NCBI RefSeq assembly: GCF_000003605.2
Contig: NW_003122916.1
Coordinates: 226,065-268,435 of the forward strand
Reading direction: 5' to 3'
DNA from: Saccoglossus kowalevskii
Lineage: Eukaryota; Hemichordata; Enteropneusta; Harrimaniidae
DNA: 42,371 nucleotides
Under the pieces are notes generated by a model. The model did not search any database, had not been told where the DNA came from, and saw nothing but the letters and a program-made list of their open reading frames with translations. The position numbers and the translations under genes are program-made. Below, in pieces: positions 1 to 12,036 of this stretch. Numbering within the stretch: the stretch's first letter is position 1; the number at the start of each line of letters is the position of its first letter.

Positions 1-105
1 GACGTTTACACCTACTAGTATTCTTTCGCGAAGATTACAGTTCCATTGTGTCCAGCCACAAACGTTAATATGTGCAATTTTCAGTCCACCGAGCTGAGTT
101 GAATC
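1..105. other. Window edge, no gene seen
   Basis: Nothing recognisable. If the LINE-like fragment to the right is genuine, its second ORF (reverse transcriptase) would lie beyond this edge, outside the window. Confidence 0.4.
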
Positions 106-711
106 CTATTCTGTATTATCGTGCATAGTCTCCAGGCGACCTTGGTTAACTTCTTTTCGATTTCCACGTTGGTTGTAAGTCTTACGCACAATTCTACCAC
201 TACCGGTGATGCGAAAATCGCTACCATTTGGCAATTCGTTGAGTAGGGTACGAGCATTAAGCTCCAGTAGCCTATTCGTAAGTGTTTTACTAGACCGAAG
301 AAACACCCGTTGAAATTCGGCACTGTCTTTCAAACGATGTTTTGCACGAAGTATTTGCTTCTTTTTTTCTCGATCCTTACATGCAAATTTTACTCACCCC
401 CGGACACCTGGTTGTCGAGATTGTAATCGGACTGCTTTAATAATTGTTGTATTATTCGCAATGTCATCGCCAAGTTTTTTAAGCATACTATTAAGTACAC
501 CAACCGGATATTCATCAACATTTTGTTTCAGACCAGACACAATTAATGTAATGTCGGGGTTATCCAAAGGGTCGACATCTAACGTGCCACGAGCCACCTG
601 CTGTACCTTGCTTTCCATGTCTAATAACTTTGCGTCTAATCGACCAATTTCCAGTACAAATGAATCAGTGTTGAATGTGTTGGAGATTTTAGTTTCCTTA
701 AAAACTATCAA
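106..711 (-). pseudogene. Broken LINE (non-LTR retrotransposon) ORF1-like fragment
   Basis: Read on the - strand, the frame entered at about 747 runs to an in-frame TGA at 394-396, then continues in the same frame to a stop at 106-108. The first part has a heptad-like stretch (IGRLDAKLLDMESKVQQVA) followed by TLIVSGLKQ and a VRLQSRQPG segment. After the stop come VKFACKDREKKKQIL, FQRVFLRSSKT, ELNARTLLNELPNG and an FRITGSGRIV segment. This order, coiled coil then RRM-like core then a C-terminal domain with a TGxGRxV stretch, is what I know of ORF1 proteins of invertebrate LINEs. Such proteins bind element RNA and act as nucleic acid chaperones. A stop in mid-domain and the lack of a convincing upstream start mark it as dead. 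The clade (jockey, CR1 or another) cannot be assigned. A chance ORF is unlikely because both halves share one frame. Confidence 0.6.
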
Positions 712-2974
712 CCAGATATGTTCAGTGTAAGAACCGTGGATGAACCTCTACCAGATTTGTTCATTTTTGTTGATATCATTAATTCTCTACTTTTAGCGAC
801 TAGTTTTGTCATTTTTGGGTGAAAAGGTCATGTTTGACTTTTTCTTGAAAACCGCTACTCCAATTGTTTTGATATTTGACCTTAGATTAGTTCTATTTGA
901 GACATAGATACGAGCTGACACGGTGAACAATGCCATTTCCATGTATGTCTATAACACATCATAACAATTATACAGGAATATTTAAACTTTAACCTTGCTA
1001 AATACAGGACAGGTTTTCAAGTATATGGATGGTATACTAGCGAAAAAATGCCAGTCTGATGAACGATTAAGCAGTGGGAAATTCGTCACACTCTTCAAAG
1101 TATTGGCAAATACGTAAACCGTGTTATAGTACTAAGCACGTTTATATATTTAGATATATCGTATAATAGTGAAAATGTGTTTTTGATCGAGTTAATAATA
1201 TACCCACCGCTCAATGTACTCAATAATTTATCTCTGATAAGAAAGAGATACAGCAAAAAAGTTATTAGGAGTGTTAACAGCTCACGGCATTTCATTCATG
1301 CCGTCTGTATATTGTATCGAAATTCAAGCAATATTTAAGATAGGCTTTTAGTAACCTGATGATTCTACGTTAATATTTAATGTTCTCATCCCAGTCTGTA
1401 AAATACTTATTTATGCATTAACAAAGGCTTAGATTGAGGTCGTCAGGTATCCCTGTACTATGGAATACACTGAATTCGCTGTTGCCAGTGAACTGATATG
1501 ACATATTATCTGCTCATCAACTTCGCGGTTGCCAATAAATATATCGGTTGTTCGGTACACACTGCTTTCATATTGTAATTTAGCACACACGATGAGACCG
1601 AGTTATCTTTCACTAAGGCGAGTTCTCTTTCAATACCGCTACCTCGAGTATTGCACAATGCAGATACTGCAGTACTACTCGGCTGTAATACTATAGTATT
1701 CTATAATGTCACAGGTAGTGAAGTATGCAAATTACAGTCAACATTTTGATAATTTGCATAACAGATCGGCGTGCATGAACGCCGATTACCCTTCAGTTAT
1801 ACCCTGTATCAATTAGGTAATAAAGTGATGTTGAAGCCATCAGTATTTTTATATGCATTGGTAACATAATTACTAATTTTAAAGTCTATTCAAACAGTGA
1901 ACTCTTGTTTGTGCGCTGCGAAGTTGAATTTGTGATTTGAAAGTCGCACATATATGCGGATTTATAACACACACGCGCGTTTTAGCCAACATGTGATACA
2001 TAATGATAATTATATTGTGTAAAACGACCACAATCTTGAAATAATGCCGTAGTTTACGATGATAGTAATTGATAGTAAGTCATGATGTTAAAAAGTCAGT
2101 CTGCTTGCATGGACCAATCAGATTCCCGGGATTGTTATTACATAGTATGGGCATATGAAACATTACTACACGCTGTATTACACTGAACGGCTATCATATA
2201 TTGAATACACCGATATATCACACATGCATATCACATATACATTTGATATATCATATCACGCATGGTATGATTTTTATTGACCAAAATGCATTAAAAACCA
2301 AAGTATATTTATTTCTCCGTTGATTTTAGTACTAGTTGCTTGAATCGTACGTTTTCATGTTGATCCGATGCTCACGATGGTAAAGTCAAATTACTTAAGT
2401 AGACGCGCTTGTAATGAATCCTTTGAGAATGCATCTCTTCAGCGTTCTGATACTGTAATTAGCTATGCTGGTAATTTGAGAATAGTACGAAATAGAAAAA
2501 TAATTCAGGTTGAAAAAAAACGACGAAGTCTGCATATAATGAGTTTGCTACTTTAGCTCCAGCTGCTTGAAACAACATCTTCATTCTTTAAGGCACATAC
2601 AATGTTTTTCTTTCGTTAAGTGTTCTTTCAAAGCCCTTCTTAACCTTTGAGCAGGTCTGGATAACATCCCCTGTCACCATTTCGATCAATTAGGAAATAT
2701 ATTCCGAGTCCCGACGGGTATTTCCAATATTGCACTAGAACCCTCACTCATCTCAATATCCTGTGGTGGAATACCATTTTAATGATAAGACATTGTGATA
2801 GTGGGTACCGGGAATTCCGACAGGAAATATAACTTACCTTTACAAAGCACACCATATATTAAACCAATATATCACCTTATTCAGGGTACTATGTTATAGA
2901 AACAGAAGAAAAATGTGTTAAAAAAATAATTTTAGGTGAGATATTGATAATGCAACGGTGTGCAAAATGTATGT

Positions 2975-3002
2975 ATCGTATTACGTAAACACGTAATACG
3001 AT
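2975..3002. repeat. Perfect 12-bp hairpin
   Basis: The arms ATCGTATTACGT and ACGTAATACGAT are exact reverse complements around a 4-base loop (AAAC). A related ACGTG-containing stretch follows at about 3015-3030. This could be the core of a decayed foldback element or simply a palindromic spot. Confidence 0.75.
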
Positions 3003-3837
3003 GCTATAAAAAAATCACGTGTTTACGTGTCTAAAATTGAACTCTCGTTTACCCCGAACGACGTGTTTGGTCGTTTAGGAAATGTTAGTGTAGTCGTCGT
3101 AACATTTCAACTAATATATTTTATAACAATGTTGAATGTGGCTCTCCTATCGATGTTGCTCAACTGTTTAACAGTTATTTTTATCCGTTTTTCTGACTGA
3201 TGGTGTGTTGCCTGATGACGTTTACAAAGTCCTAGTTAGCATTGTACCCTCTACTTCCTAAAATAGAGTGTTTTGGGTAAGAATATATACTATAATTATT
3301 AAAATTTGCTTATTAATAAAACGTTGCTTGAGTCATACAAATCGAACAAGAAACGGCACAAATGTCTGGCTAGCTATCCACTCAAACGTAATATGTGGTT
3401 CGTTACCGTGATGAATTGATTACACAGGAAAGGCGTTCCAATAATACATACCCCCTGTACCAATGTCCATATGCGTAATGCTATTCTCTTTGTGAGTGAT
3501 TTACTTGGACACGAACATAAACACGTTCCACATAACACGTGTTGTGGCAATAACGGAACTTCCGACTATTTTATTTTGTATTTTGCTTTATGTAGATTCA
3601 TGTTCAAGGGCATAATCATGATCCTATAGCAGATGCAAGTAAACTCTTGTTTTTATTAGTTTTATCGGTTTGTCAATATGCACTATATTAGCAATAATCC
3701 CCTGACAGAAGGCGGGTATACTACGAGATCTTCCAATATCTCGCGTACCAGACTGTTAAATATAACGCAAGTCAAGAGAACTGTGGACGCAATGACGAAA
3801 GTAAATCGTAGAACACTAGTTAAAGGCGAAATAAATC

Positions 3838-3882
3838 TCCCGCCATTTTTTCTCACAGCCGTATCTCGGCGGCCATTTTGTC
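3838..3882. promoter_or_regulatory. Two YY1-like GCC-ATTTT motifs
   Basis: The motifs CCCGCCATTTT and GGCGGCCATTTTG lie within 45 bases in otherwise AT-rich DNA. They resemble the known YY1 binding core (GCCGCCATNTT). YY1 sites often sit at promoters or first exons, and on the - strand this motif can overlap an ATG. No gene is attached to it here, so any regulatory role is inferred. Confidence 0.25.
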
Positions 3883-3910
3883 AAGGATATTTTTCCTGCT
3901 ACTGAGCGTG

Positions 3911-3911
<1 letters not shown>

Positions 3912-3976
<65 letters not shown>
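3912..3976. repeat. (TA)n microsatellite
   Basis: About 32 uninterrupted TA units. Confidence 0.97.
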
Positions 3977-3980
<4 letters not shown>

Positions 3981-4632
3981 CATTACATTAAAAGAAGTCT
4001 GATATGACTGACATGTTCTACCTGCTCGTGTCTTTAAGCTTCAGGTATCTTATCGTTTCCAATATTATTTATAAGCTGTTTAATATTACAATAATTCTAT
4101 ACATATACTCGCGTCATAATGAAACGTATTTTCTTGAAAATTCTGACCAATTTTACTGTTCAATGCGTACGTGGACTGTTGATTAATACTTGCACGCGAT
4201 TTTTGTCGATGTTTAGAATTTTTAGAAGGTATGGCTTTTAATTTTTTAAGGATTTATAGAACAGGAAAAACATGCCGATAGAACTACACTTGTGTGAATG
4301 GTTTTGGGAAAGTAGGTAGCCTAAATATTCACAATGGTTCTGAAACTCGACAAAGTAGTGAATGTTGCTGAATTAAAAATTAGATTAGTAGTTATAAAAT
4401 CTAACAATATCAAATAGGAAAAACGAAAATAGGAAATATAACGAATGCAAAACCAATATTGAAGTTGAGATAGGTTAATAGCGTAGACATGAATTACCTC
4501 GCAACGTAATGTAGTTCTAGTTATGAGAGTTTTGGTTACAAGTAACGGAACAACAAGCATCATTTCCGGTGTTTCTGGGTTTGTGGCGTAACAATAACAA
4601 CCTATTCTTTTAAACGAACGCTATATTTGGCA

Positions 4633-4659
4633 AGCGATGTCACAATATGTGACATCGCT
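4633..4659. repeat. Perfect 12-bp hairpin with 3-base loop
   Basis: AGCGATGTCACA and TGTGACATCGCT are exact reverse complements separated by ATA. The flanking DNA is AT-rich and carries no terminator or RNA gene that I can recognise. Confidence 0.8.
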
Positions 4660-5055
4660 ACGGATAAAATACCCAACGCCCTGATGATATATTATAACGT
4701 TTTGATATTTTTCTCTGAATTTATATATTACATAAAGGAATGCCTAGTATGTGATGCGTCGCAGTCATACTTGCGTTGGTCCCAAAATAGTAATGTAATA
4801 CAGTTATAGTTAGTTACATTATTGGGATTTGAAGATAAGTAATCGTTTCGATAACACCAACAACAATAAATCATAAATTTGACGTGTTTTAGTGATAGCT
4901 ACAAGAGTGTATGAAAGCGCCCTCAATAAAAAATATGCTATCATATAAATACTGATGCACAAATTTATTCCCACATTGTGAACGGCGGTGTTCTCCGGTC
5001 TACACTACGATCGAAGATAACGTTGGCTAAATTCATAGGTCGTAAAGGCAGAATT

Positions 5056-5139
5056 ATGGAGAATGTTAAGAAGATATACCTTGCTTCACGTAACGCAAGA
5101 AACATTCCGTTATTCTATATTAACGAAGTTGAAAAGTAA
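5056..5139 (+). CDS. Possible upstream ORF, 27 codons, before the GPCR start
   Basis: An ATG with A at -3 and G at +4 opens a 27-residue frame (MENVKKIYLASRN...) that ends with TAA at 5137-5139, 81 bases before the receptor ATG. It lies in the same frame as the receptor, so only this stop separates the two. If the region is transcribed as 5' UTR, the strong start context could reduce initiation at the receptor ATG. The peptide matches nothing I know. It could equally be untranscribed DNA or the end of an unrelated exon. Confidence 0.25.
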   Translation: MENVKKIYLASRNARNIPLFYINEVEK

Positions 5140-5220
5140 TTTGATACAGGGGACTGTAGGACTACCGCTTGTAATCGCCTGTTCATTAAGAACTGTACAG
5201 CTGTACTACCATTGCTGAGA

Positions 5221-5565
5221 ATGAAATCATACAATATATCAGACAGTTACACCTATATGTGGACTGATTATAATGTCAGTTATTATGATTACCAGGATAT
5301 TGAGATGTCGTTTGAGTTGCAGTCAGTTTTGACTTTTGCATTTTCGTTCACCATGTTGTTATCAATTGTCGGCAATCTGGTTGTTATCATTGTGATTCTC
5401 CGCGGTAGATCGAAAAAAAGCGACGTCAATATATTCTTGGTTAACCTGGCTGTGGCTGATCTTATCACCGCGATTGTATCCATGCCATTCACATTCACCA
5501 CGCTTATGTACGGTCATTGGATATACGGAACAGTGATGTGTCCTACAACGTTGTTTGTCGTGCAG
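5221..5565 (+). CDS. Class A neuropeptide-type GPCR, exon 1 (N-terminus to start of TM3)
   Basis: The exon encodes residues 1-115 of a seven-transmembrane receptor at the plasma membrane. The ATG at 5221 has A at -3 and is the first ATG after the in-frame TAA at 5137. The short, tyrosine-rich extracellular N-terminus has two N-glycosylation sequons (Asn5 and Asn18) and no signal peptide, as is usual for the family. TM1 spans about 34-60 with the GNLVV signature (Asn52, position 1.50). TM2 spans about 70-92 with LAVADL (Asp80, position 2.50) and SMPF. Cys107 is the expected start-of-TM3 disulfide cysteine, after a YGHWIYG first extracellular loop. The exon ends at CAG with a GTATGT donor at 5566. 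The open frame continuing to 5766 is intron, because after residue 115 it no longer resembles TM3 while exon 2 does. The closest families from memory are tachykinin and RYamide/luqin-like receptors; the exact subfamily is not fixed. Confidence 0.93.
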
Positions 5566-5639
5566 GTATGTATGTCAGTGTCACTATTGAAAATCACAGA
5601 AGTCGTTTATTTAACACACATGGAATGCATATTATTATA

Positions 5640-5932
5640 TATTATGAGATTATTACGAGGTTTTCTCAAAGTATGCACGAAGACAGCGGGTCGGATTATC
5701 GACCGACGCACAGCTGAGGTCGATGCGACGGCGTATTGCCTGAGTGCATACTTTAAGGTAACCTAGTAATAACCTTATGATTGTATCTTTTTTTTCCAAG
5801 GATACGTCATGTGAATACCCAAATCCAAAATGTTCAGAACAGACTCAGCGAATGAATGAATACCCCGTAAAATACCGCAAAATTACGGCAAGCTGTAACT
5901 TACGGCGTTATGGTGACAGTTTATAATACTTA
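5640..5932 (+). repeat. Dispersed repeat R1, copy a (truncated)
   Basis: It starts near GATTATTACGAGG and contains TATGCACGAAGACAGCGGG and, further on, ATACCGCAAAATTACGGC and GTTATGGTGACAG. The same blocks in the same order recur at 26737-27201 (reverse strand) and 35403-35548. This copy begins 75 bases inside the receptor intron and lacks the right-hand terminus. It produces the spurious extension of the exon 1 reading frame. Confidence 0.8.
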
Positions 5933-8742
5933 TATATATGATATAAATATCATAACAACATAATTGGAATTGCAACATGCAAAAATCAAATCAAAGAATC
6001 GACAAAGTTCTCTGATAGTGTTATTGGTTACAATGCAGCTGGCTCTAATCAGTATAAATCGTGATACTCCCAAATAGTAAATCGGATAATCACACCTCGT
6101 ATGCTTTAGGCACCCACACAGAAATCCACTACTCGTTATAAAATATCACTAGATTCGGTATCATGAATAAATTATTGATATTGGACTTTAAACAGTTTTA
6201 ATTTATGCATGTCATGGTTTATAAAGAAAGTGAAATGAAATCTCAAAATTACAAATAGACATTATTTTTAGATGATTATCGATGTTGAAACGTGTACAGT
6301 ACACTATGGTAACCGAAGTTATGACTCTGAAAAATATCAAATAACACAGTTTTTATTTAAACTAATAGTATGATCGCCACTAAAATAGTACATGTCATTT
6401 TGTATCGTCTACATCACTTGTGATATACAATCTTTTTATACTGTAGGGATGCTCTTATTTCATAAAATATATACAGCAAAAACTCATCATGATTCACCTT
6501 GCGCTGCACTGACTGTAGCTTTATTTATGTCTACAATACGCTATAAAACAAAACTTGTTTGAAATATGTACGCAATTATTACATAATCAATAGTGTTATA
6601 ATATTAGAAATAACTAGTATGGTACACTAGAAACCTAATTAGGAATATTTGTAAGTATGTATACCCGATTCATATACTCTATTTAGACCATCTTTAAGCT
6701 ATTTGGCCACTTTTGAAAGATATCGGATTTCCTTGACTCATACACTGTAGTTATAGTTCATTGGGTTGTTTACAAAACCGTGTTTTTTGTACAAGAACGG
6801 GCCAAACATTCATGGAGAGGTGTTTATTTGGCCGTTTGCCATTTGTTCTTATGTAAAACGTGTGGTGGAGAAATAAATATACAGCTTTTAGATAAGTGAA
6901 GTGAATTATATAATTATTGCTATTATAACATTGTAATTCATAAATAGTCATATTATTAATTTCCAGACGTATTTCTCCAATTAGAGTATATAATGGTAGG
7001 TACTGAATAACACACTATATGAAACAGAACAAATGTGATGTTTTGTCAAAGTACTGTATCGAAATCCCGCAATTGATACAAATGATCATCACCATAGTAA
7101 TACCAGTTGTCAGAATGTCAAACAACTGGAGGCGATCACCATATGTGTTGTAATTTGAAACATCCACCGCAAATCCTTTCACACAAAATTACACTCTCAG
7201 AACAATTCGAACCAAATAATTGATTTTTGTACCATTATAATTTTTCCGTAAGTAAATGCCTTTTTAATGACATCTCACACGCAGGAATATCGGCAGAAAG
7301 AAGTATTGCCCAAGGTCTTATATGAATTGATTAATTATTCACAACACCCGTAATCTATAGAACAAGAACAGTTCAATTTAAAACACCTGTACTAATAATA
7401 TATTTAAATATCCGAGTCGGCGTACATCAAATAAATTGGCAATAGCATTACAAAAGTTTTACATATATTAATGAAACAATGAAATTACTCGTCCAGAGAA
7501 ACAAAAACTTACTGATACGTTCGAAAGAGTTACTGAGACTCTTTTTTTTTTATCTGTAAGCTATTTTGATCGTCCATATTTTTTGGCAATATTAGCGCCA
7601 CATAAATCGGTGGATATACTCATCCGTACTACCTGTGTGATATAGTGTCATCATTTCCTTTTACGAGTTTTTCCAATTTCCGCAACAACACGAATGCAGG
7701 CAATTCATAATTATAATAACTGTTCACATTTCATGAACTACTAATATTAAATACATGTCTGCACAACGATTTACAAACCCCGCGTAGTACTCACGTGGTG
7801 GGCACAGAATAATTTAACAAGATATAGGTGATTATTTACCCTATGCAACCGTAATGTCGGATTTACAAGAACGCGAAATGTATTTTATAGAGATATTTCA
7901 CATCCCATATGTCTTGGCAGTTCAGTGCAAATAAAGCAGTGAAATCCTTTTCTATATCCCCTTACTACGTAACCACAATCTCGCCAATAGAACAGACAAG
8001 CAGATTGTGTATCACAAAACATACCAAAATCTTGAGATATTAGTGATTTTACGCCATATTTTTGGAGCCTTTGATATTTATGGCTAATGAGATATTATAT
8101 ATGTATTTCACATTTCACAAAACAATACATTGACACATTTGAAATCAGTCTGCGCAAGCGCAGAAAAGAGATCATTTCATAGGTTATATGCAGTACACTA
8201 TAACCGTATTTACACAAATTCATATATCCTACTTTTCGACGCCTTAGGGGTAAAACCAAAACGGGTTTTGGAAGCGCTTATTCGACAAATCTGTATATCG
8301 AACTTGGACTGGGTTAATATTTCTATAATATAAAATAATATAATGAAATGCATCATGTTTGCAATATTATGTTTATCATATTCGTATGAAACACGGCTCA
8401 GTACCAACTGCCTAAGAAAATTGGCAGAGAGAATGTAAATAATTACTCGTAGTAGTGAGCAATGCTCCCTCGGCAGAATGATAGAAATACACAAGCTAAA
8501 TCTACACAATTCGAAAGTTTAGTATTCATGGTACGAACTGCTCAGCTACCTTATGTCCGTCCACTAGTAGAATTAATCAGATGAGAAAATTGACATAACA
8601 CCACGCAACGCGATATTCGAACGCGCGCATGATTGTCACAAGGAGAGCACTGTTCAACAGCGAAGACAATCGGCGTAGGAAATACAAACAGTCACAGGCA
8701 ACACTATGACATAACAACACAGTAATCAAATACACAAGGTAG

Positions 8743-8800
8743 AGCCTCGTCACTGTAGGCGGACGCTCTACCTACTGAACCATACCCACAATACTGTTCG
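8743..8800 (-). repeat. tRNA-like / SINE-like fragment
   Basis: On the - strand the stretch TGGTTCAGTAGGTAGAGCG fits the A box and D-arm of a tRNA (TRGYNNARNNGG). It is followed by CGTCCGCCTAC, which resembles an anticodon arm. No good B box (GGTTCGANTCC) follows, so it is not an intact tRNA gene. A tRNA-derived SINE head or a tRNA pseudogene fits best. Confidence 0.35.
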
Positions 8801-9460
8801 CCGGTACAAACCCAAGACATGCACAGAGGCACGCAAACATTGAATTGAGTGACCATGACAGTACCGACGCAAATCATACAACTCTCATTGCAGATATGTA
8901 TAGTGATCACGTCTCCCATGTAGAACATGTAGGCACGATTCATCAACACCGGGGCAAGCGGCGGTAAACATGTGTGAAACTGCGTTATTCCCCATGGATT
9001 ATGAATATGAAATCACGAGGAATCTACTTTAACGATTATTCAATTGCCATTTTTAGGTCGCAGAATTCTTATTTTTGGGCAAAAAGTTGTCTGAAATCTA
9101 GTGTGATTATATTTTGAGTAAATCAAATGAATATCGTGATTTCCTAGATATGAACAAACCTTTACACAATTACTGCAATGTTCACATATTCACATTGTGC
9201 CTGTATATTAAAACAATATATCATCATTATATAATATGACCGAGTTAGATCAGTTTATAACGATCGATTGGGCTTGACAATTGTAAATAGCTGAATACTA
9301 GTATTGCTAGTCATGTTACCTACAAATACACACCGTGAGTGTACTCCAAGACAACAGTAATGCCAATAATATTACATCTCATTTAATGTCATTCGAACTG
9401 CTTCACAAGCCATTACTGTAATTTAGATTAATACATAAATGTGACCTAGAGTATGCGAAA

Positions 9461-9820
9461 TTGCCGGGGAATAATAAACAAAATATCAAACATACATATA
9501 ATATACACGTACAGCCGAGAACAGTAAATTACAAAGAGCAACGAAGCGGAGTTCATACTTGTCATCACCTTTATCACGAACTCGTGCGATCGCCTGAATC
9601 CCATGATGTTGCCTTTTTACAAGATCAATTTAATAATAAGCAAAATATTCTGATACTTCATCTTTTAAACATTTGTTTATATAGACAAATGTCGAATGTC
9701 ATGCATGCACATATTTCACGTATTAATACATGTATGACTCTTCTCTCAATATTATCAATCGACATGCAATACACGCAATGCGCATACAATTCAAGTATTA
9801 CGAATTATGTTGAATTGTGA
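9461..9820 (+). other. Unassigned 119-codon open frame
   Basis: This frame is open for about 120 codons but the apparent start is TTG, not ATG. The product is rich in His, Asn and Tyr and shows no domain, signal peptide or transmembrane pattern. One frame of this length is about what chance gives in AT-rich DNA of this size, so it is recorded only as a possible exon. Confidence 0.12.
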
Positions 9821-10014
9821 TTATGTCTGGAACAACAATTTTCGATAATACTCATATAATCGAACTTCATAATATCCTGTGCTAACTAAGTCCTGGAATG
9901 AAATTTGCCAGGGCAGACCAGGAACCAAAAAAAACAAAAAAAACGTTGTTGTCACATTGATAACCAGACAATTTATGTTTTATATTTCGTAAATATGAGC
10001 ATTTGGAGCACTGT

Positions 10015-10450
10015 TGATGACAACACTAATAATGAAAGGGCAATTACTGTGTAAGTGTATAGGGATTCGTAACAGATTAACGGTTAAATTATGTTATATG
10101 AATATGTTGATGAAACATAAGCAATTCTACTTTTAACATATATTTTGAAATAGCAGAAGAGACATTCTATATTCAGCATGATGAACAGATGATTGACAGC
10201 TGGTCTCAAATAAGCTTCATCGGGGGAGTAACGACAGTGAAATAGCTACCACAAGTGTACATGGATTAAGGACTCAGATTAGCTGGTAAAATTACCTAAT
10301 ATCAAAAATTAATATTATTATATCAATATATCAATGATACATAGATAATCCTACACTTGACAATGCTAGACCTAACAAATAAAGCACACGGTGTTAATAC
10401 AACATGAAGTAAAAATGATTGACAGCTGGTCCATAATGAGTTCCATAATC
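10015..10450 (+). repeat. Degenerate tandem repeat, unit about 200-225 bp
   Basis: ATGATTGACAGCTGGT occurs at about 10190 and 10415 with similar following sequence. AAGTGTATAGGGATT near 10053 is matched by AAGTGTACATGGATT near 10253. The spacing suggests two diverged units. No coding content was seen. Confidence 0.5.
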
Positions 10451-11402
10451 AAACTATATTCAAAGACATTTGTTTGCGCGATCCATACAGCGTTTTGTGG
10501 GGAATGACTTGAAGCAGACGTTTGGGGAATTTTGAGTTCTGATGAACCAGAGATTACGAAGAGAGGAATACAATGAACAGCGGTGTGCTTTGCACAATGG
10601 ATTTTAATGTTGTTCGTATGTCCGTGTCTTGTTAACGCTCCTTAAAATATAATCTGCAATTGGGAATGATCTCCATTGAATATCGTAGCATTCTAACATA
10701 GTTTATATAGAAAATTGCAATACAATTAGACGTGTGACAACAGTGTTCCAATATCATCACTCAAACTAAAAATGTATTTAAATTTCAAGGCTATTTCCAA
10801 AACTGAAAAACAAATTATTGATAAACGATGGCATGTGGTGCATAACGGAAACGAAATCTGGTCGTACCCCACTGAGCTTTATATCGAAGATCTCTGAATA
10901 GTGCATAAATACATCGCCGATTTTTAAACGCAATCGATATTATTGTGGCTATCCTCGTAAAGCAGTAACAATTTCACTACTATTATTATTGTGTTTATTA
11001 CTTTTTTCCTATTTGTTATCATTACCATATTATTAAATTCGTTCGACCATGGAATTGAGAAAAAACAACAACAGCTATATGAGAAATAATCAATAACACA
11101 GAGAGTTCTTCTAGTTGGAAGCATAGCCATTCTTTTCCTGAATTTCAATAACAAAATCTTTACTGTCTGTTTTCGAATTACATGGGTATCGATTTCACAA
11201 ATAGACATTTTATAGCGTTATGTCAATTACCACACAATTGCTTCTATAACAATGAAACTGAATAAGTATACTGCCAATATTTATTACCTGTTGAGTTACG
11301 ATATTTGTTAATTTGTTTCTGTCATTTTTTGCAAGGGGGACCTGAAGCTTTTTTAGCATAGCAAATATTATGTTTAGACACTGAACACAAAACGTTAACA
11401 AA

Positions 11403-11429
11403 AGGAAGGAAGGAAGGAAGGAAGGAAGG
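11403..11429. repeat. (GGAA)n microsatellite
   Basis: About 6-7 tandem GGAA/AAGG units. Confidence 0.9.
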
Positions 11430-12036
11430 TGGTATTTTGTTTGCTACTTAATATAAAATTGGCAGACTGCACAATTTTTTTCCACTAAATATGGCGCTGT
11501 AAGTTGTTTCCCGTAACAGGACAGAATAGATTTCGACTTACTTGCCAACACCAGATTACGGTGATACGTCACATTGTTTGAACACCCTTTTAGCATAATA
11601 CATAATACATTTTGGTCTTGTTTTCTCATGCATCGCCCAATTACTGCTTCTTCTGTTTAAGGCATCGCATATGCACCAATTACTTGTTGAGCGTCTTAAA
11701 ATAAACTAAAATAGTTGCCAAGTTGCAGAATCATCATTTTTGTGGCAGAATAATTGATACTCCAATCTGTCCATAATTACAGCCGTGAGTCACGTTAAGT
11801 AGATTTAGACTACCACTGTTTAAATCGTGTATTCAGACAAGACATGTAATATGTTCACAGTATATCTATCTACAGTTTATATACACATGTTTGCACCTCT
11901 CATGAAGCAGAAAAAAAACATGTGTACACAAACACCTAGAAATTTACAAGTACTCTCTACCAATACTACCAATGCCAATAATAGTGAGTTAAAATTTACA
12001 CAGAATAATGAGATTGATGCACGCAATTTAAAAAAA

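Larger units (their letters stand above)
748..5055. other. Gene-free stretch upstream of the GPCR
   Basis: Only short open frames are present, none with recognisable domains or convincing splice context. It contains two perfect hairpins (2975-3002 and 4633-4659), a short block with two GCC-ATTTT motifs (about 3838-3882) and a TA microsatellite. The sequence just before 5056 would include the receptor promoter, but no strong TATA or initiator arrangement can be assigned. Confidence 0.5.

Noticed and set aside
1095-1295. Signal-peptide-like - strand frame (MKCRELLTLLITFLL)
   Set aside because: No convincing donor, several competing ATGs and a poor start context; AT-rich DNA often gives such hydrophobic frames.
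4321-4563. Hydrophobic - strand frame with ATG and a GTAATT donor
   Set aside because: The hydrophobic stretch is weak, the start context is ordinary and no following exon was found; likely chance in AT-rich DNA.
5566-5766. Continuation of the receptor exon 1 reading frame for 67 more codons
   Set aside because: It starts after a good GTATGT donor, lacks TM3 features and consists largely of the dispersed repeat R1; exon 2 supplies the proper TM3.
11444-11629. - strand ORF with an internal GTAAGT donor
   Set aside because: A consensus donor hexamer occurs by chance many times in 42 kb, and there is no domain or acceptor support.
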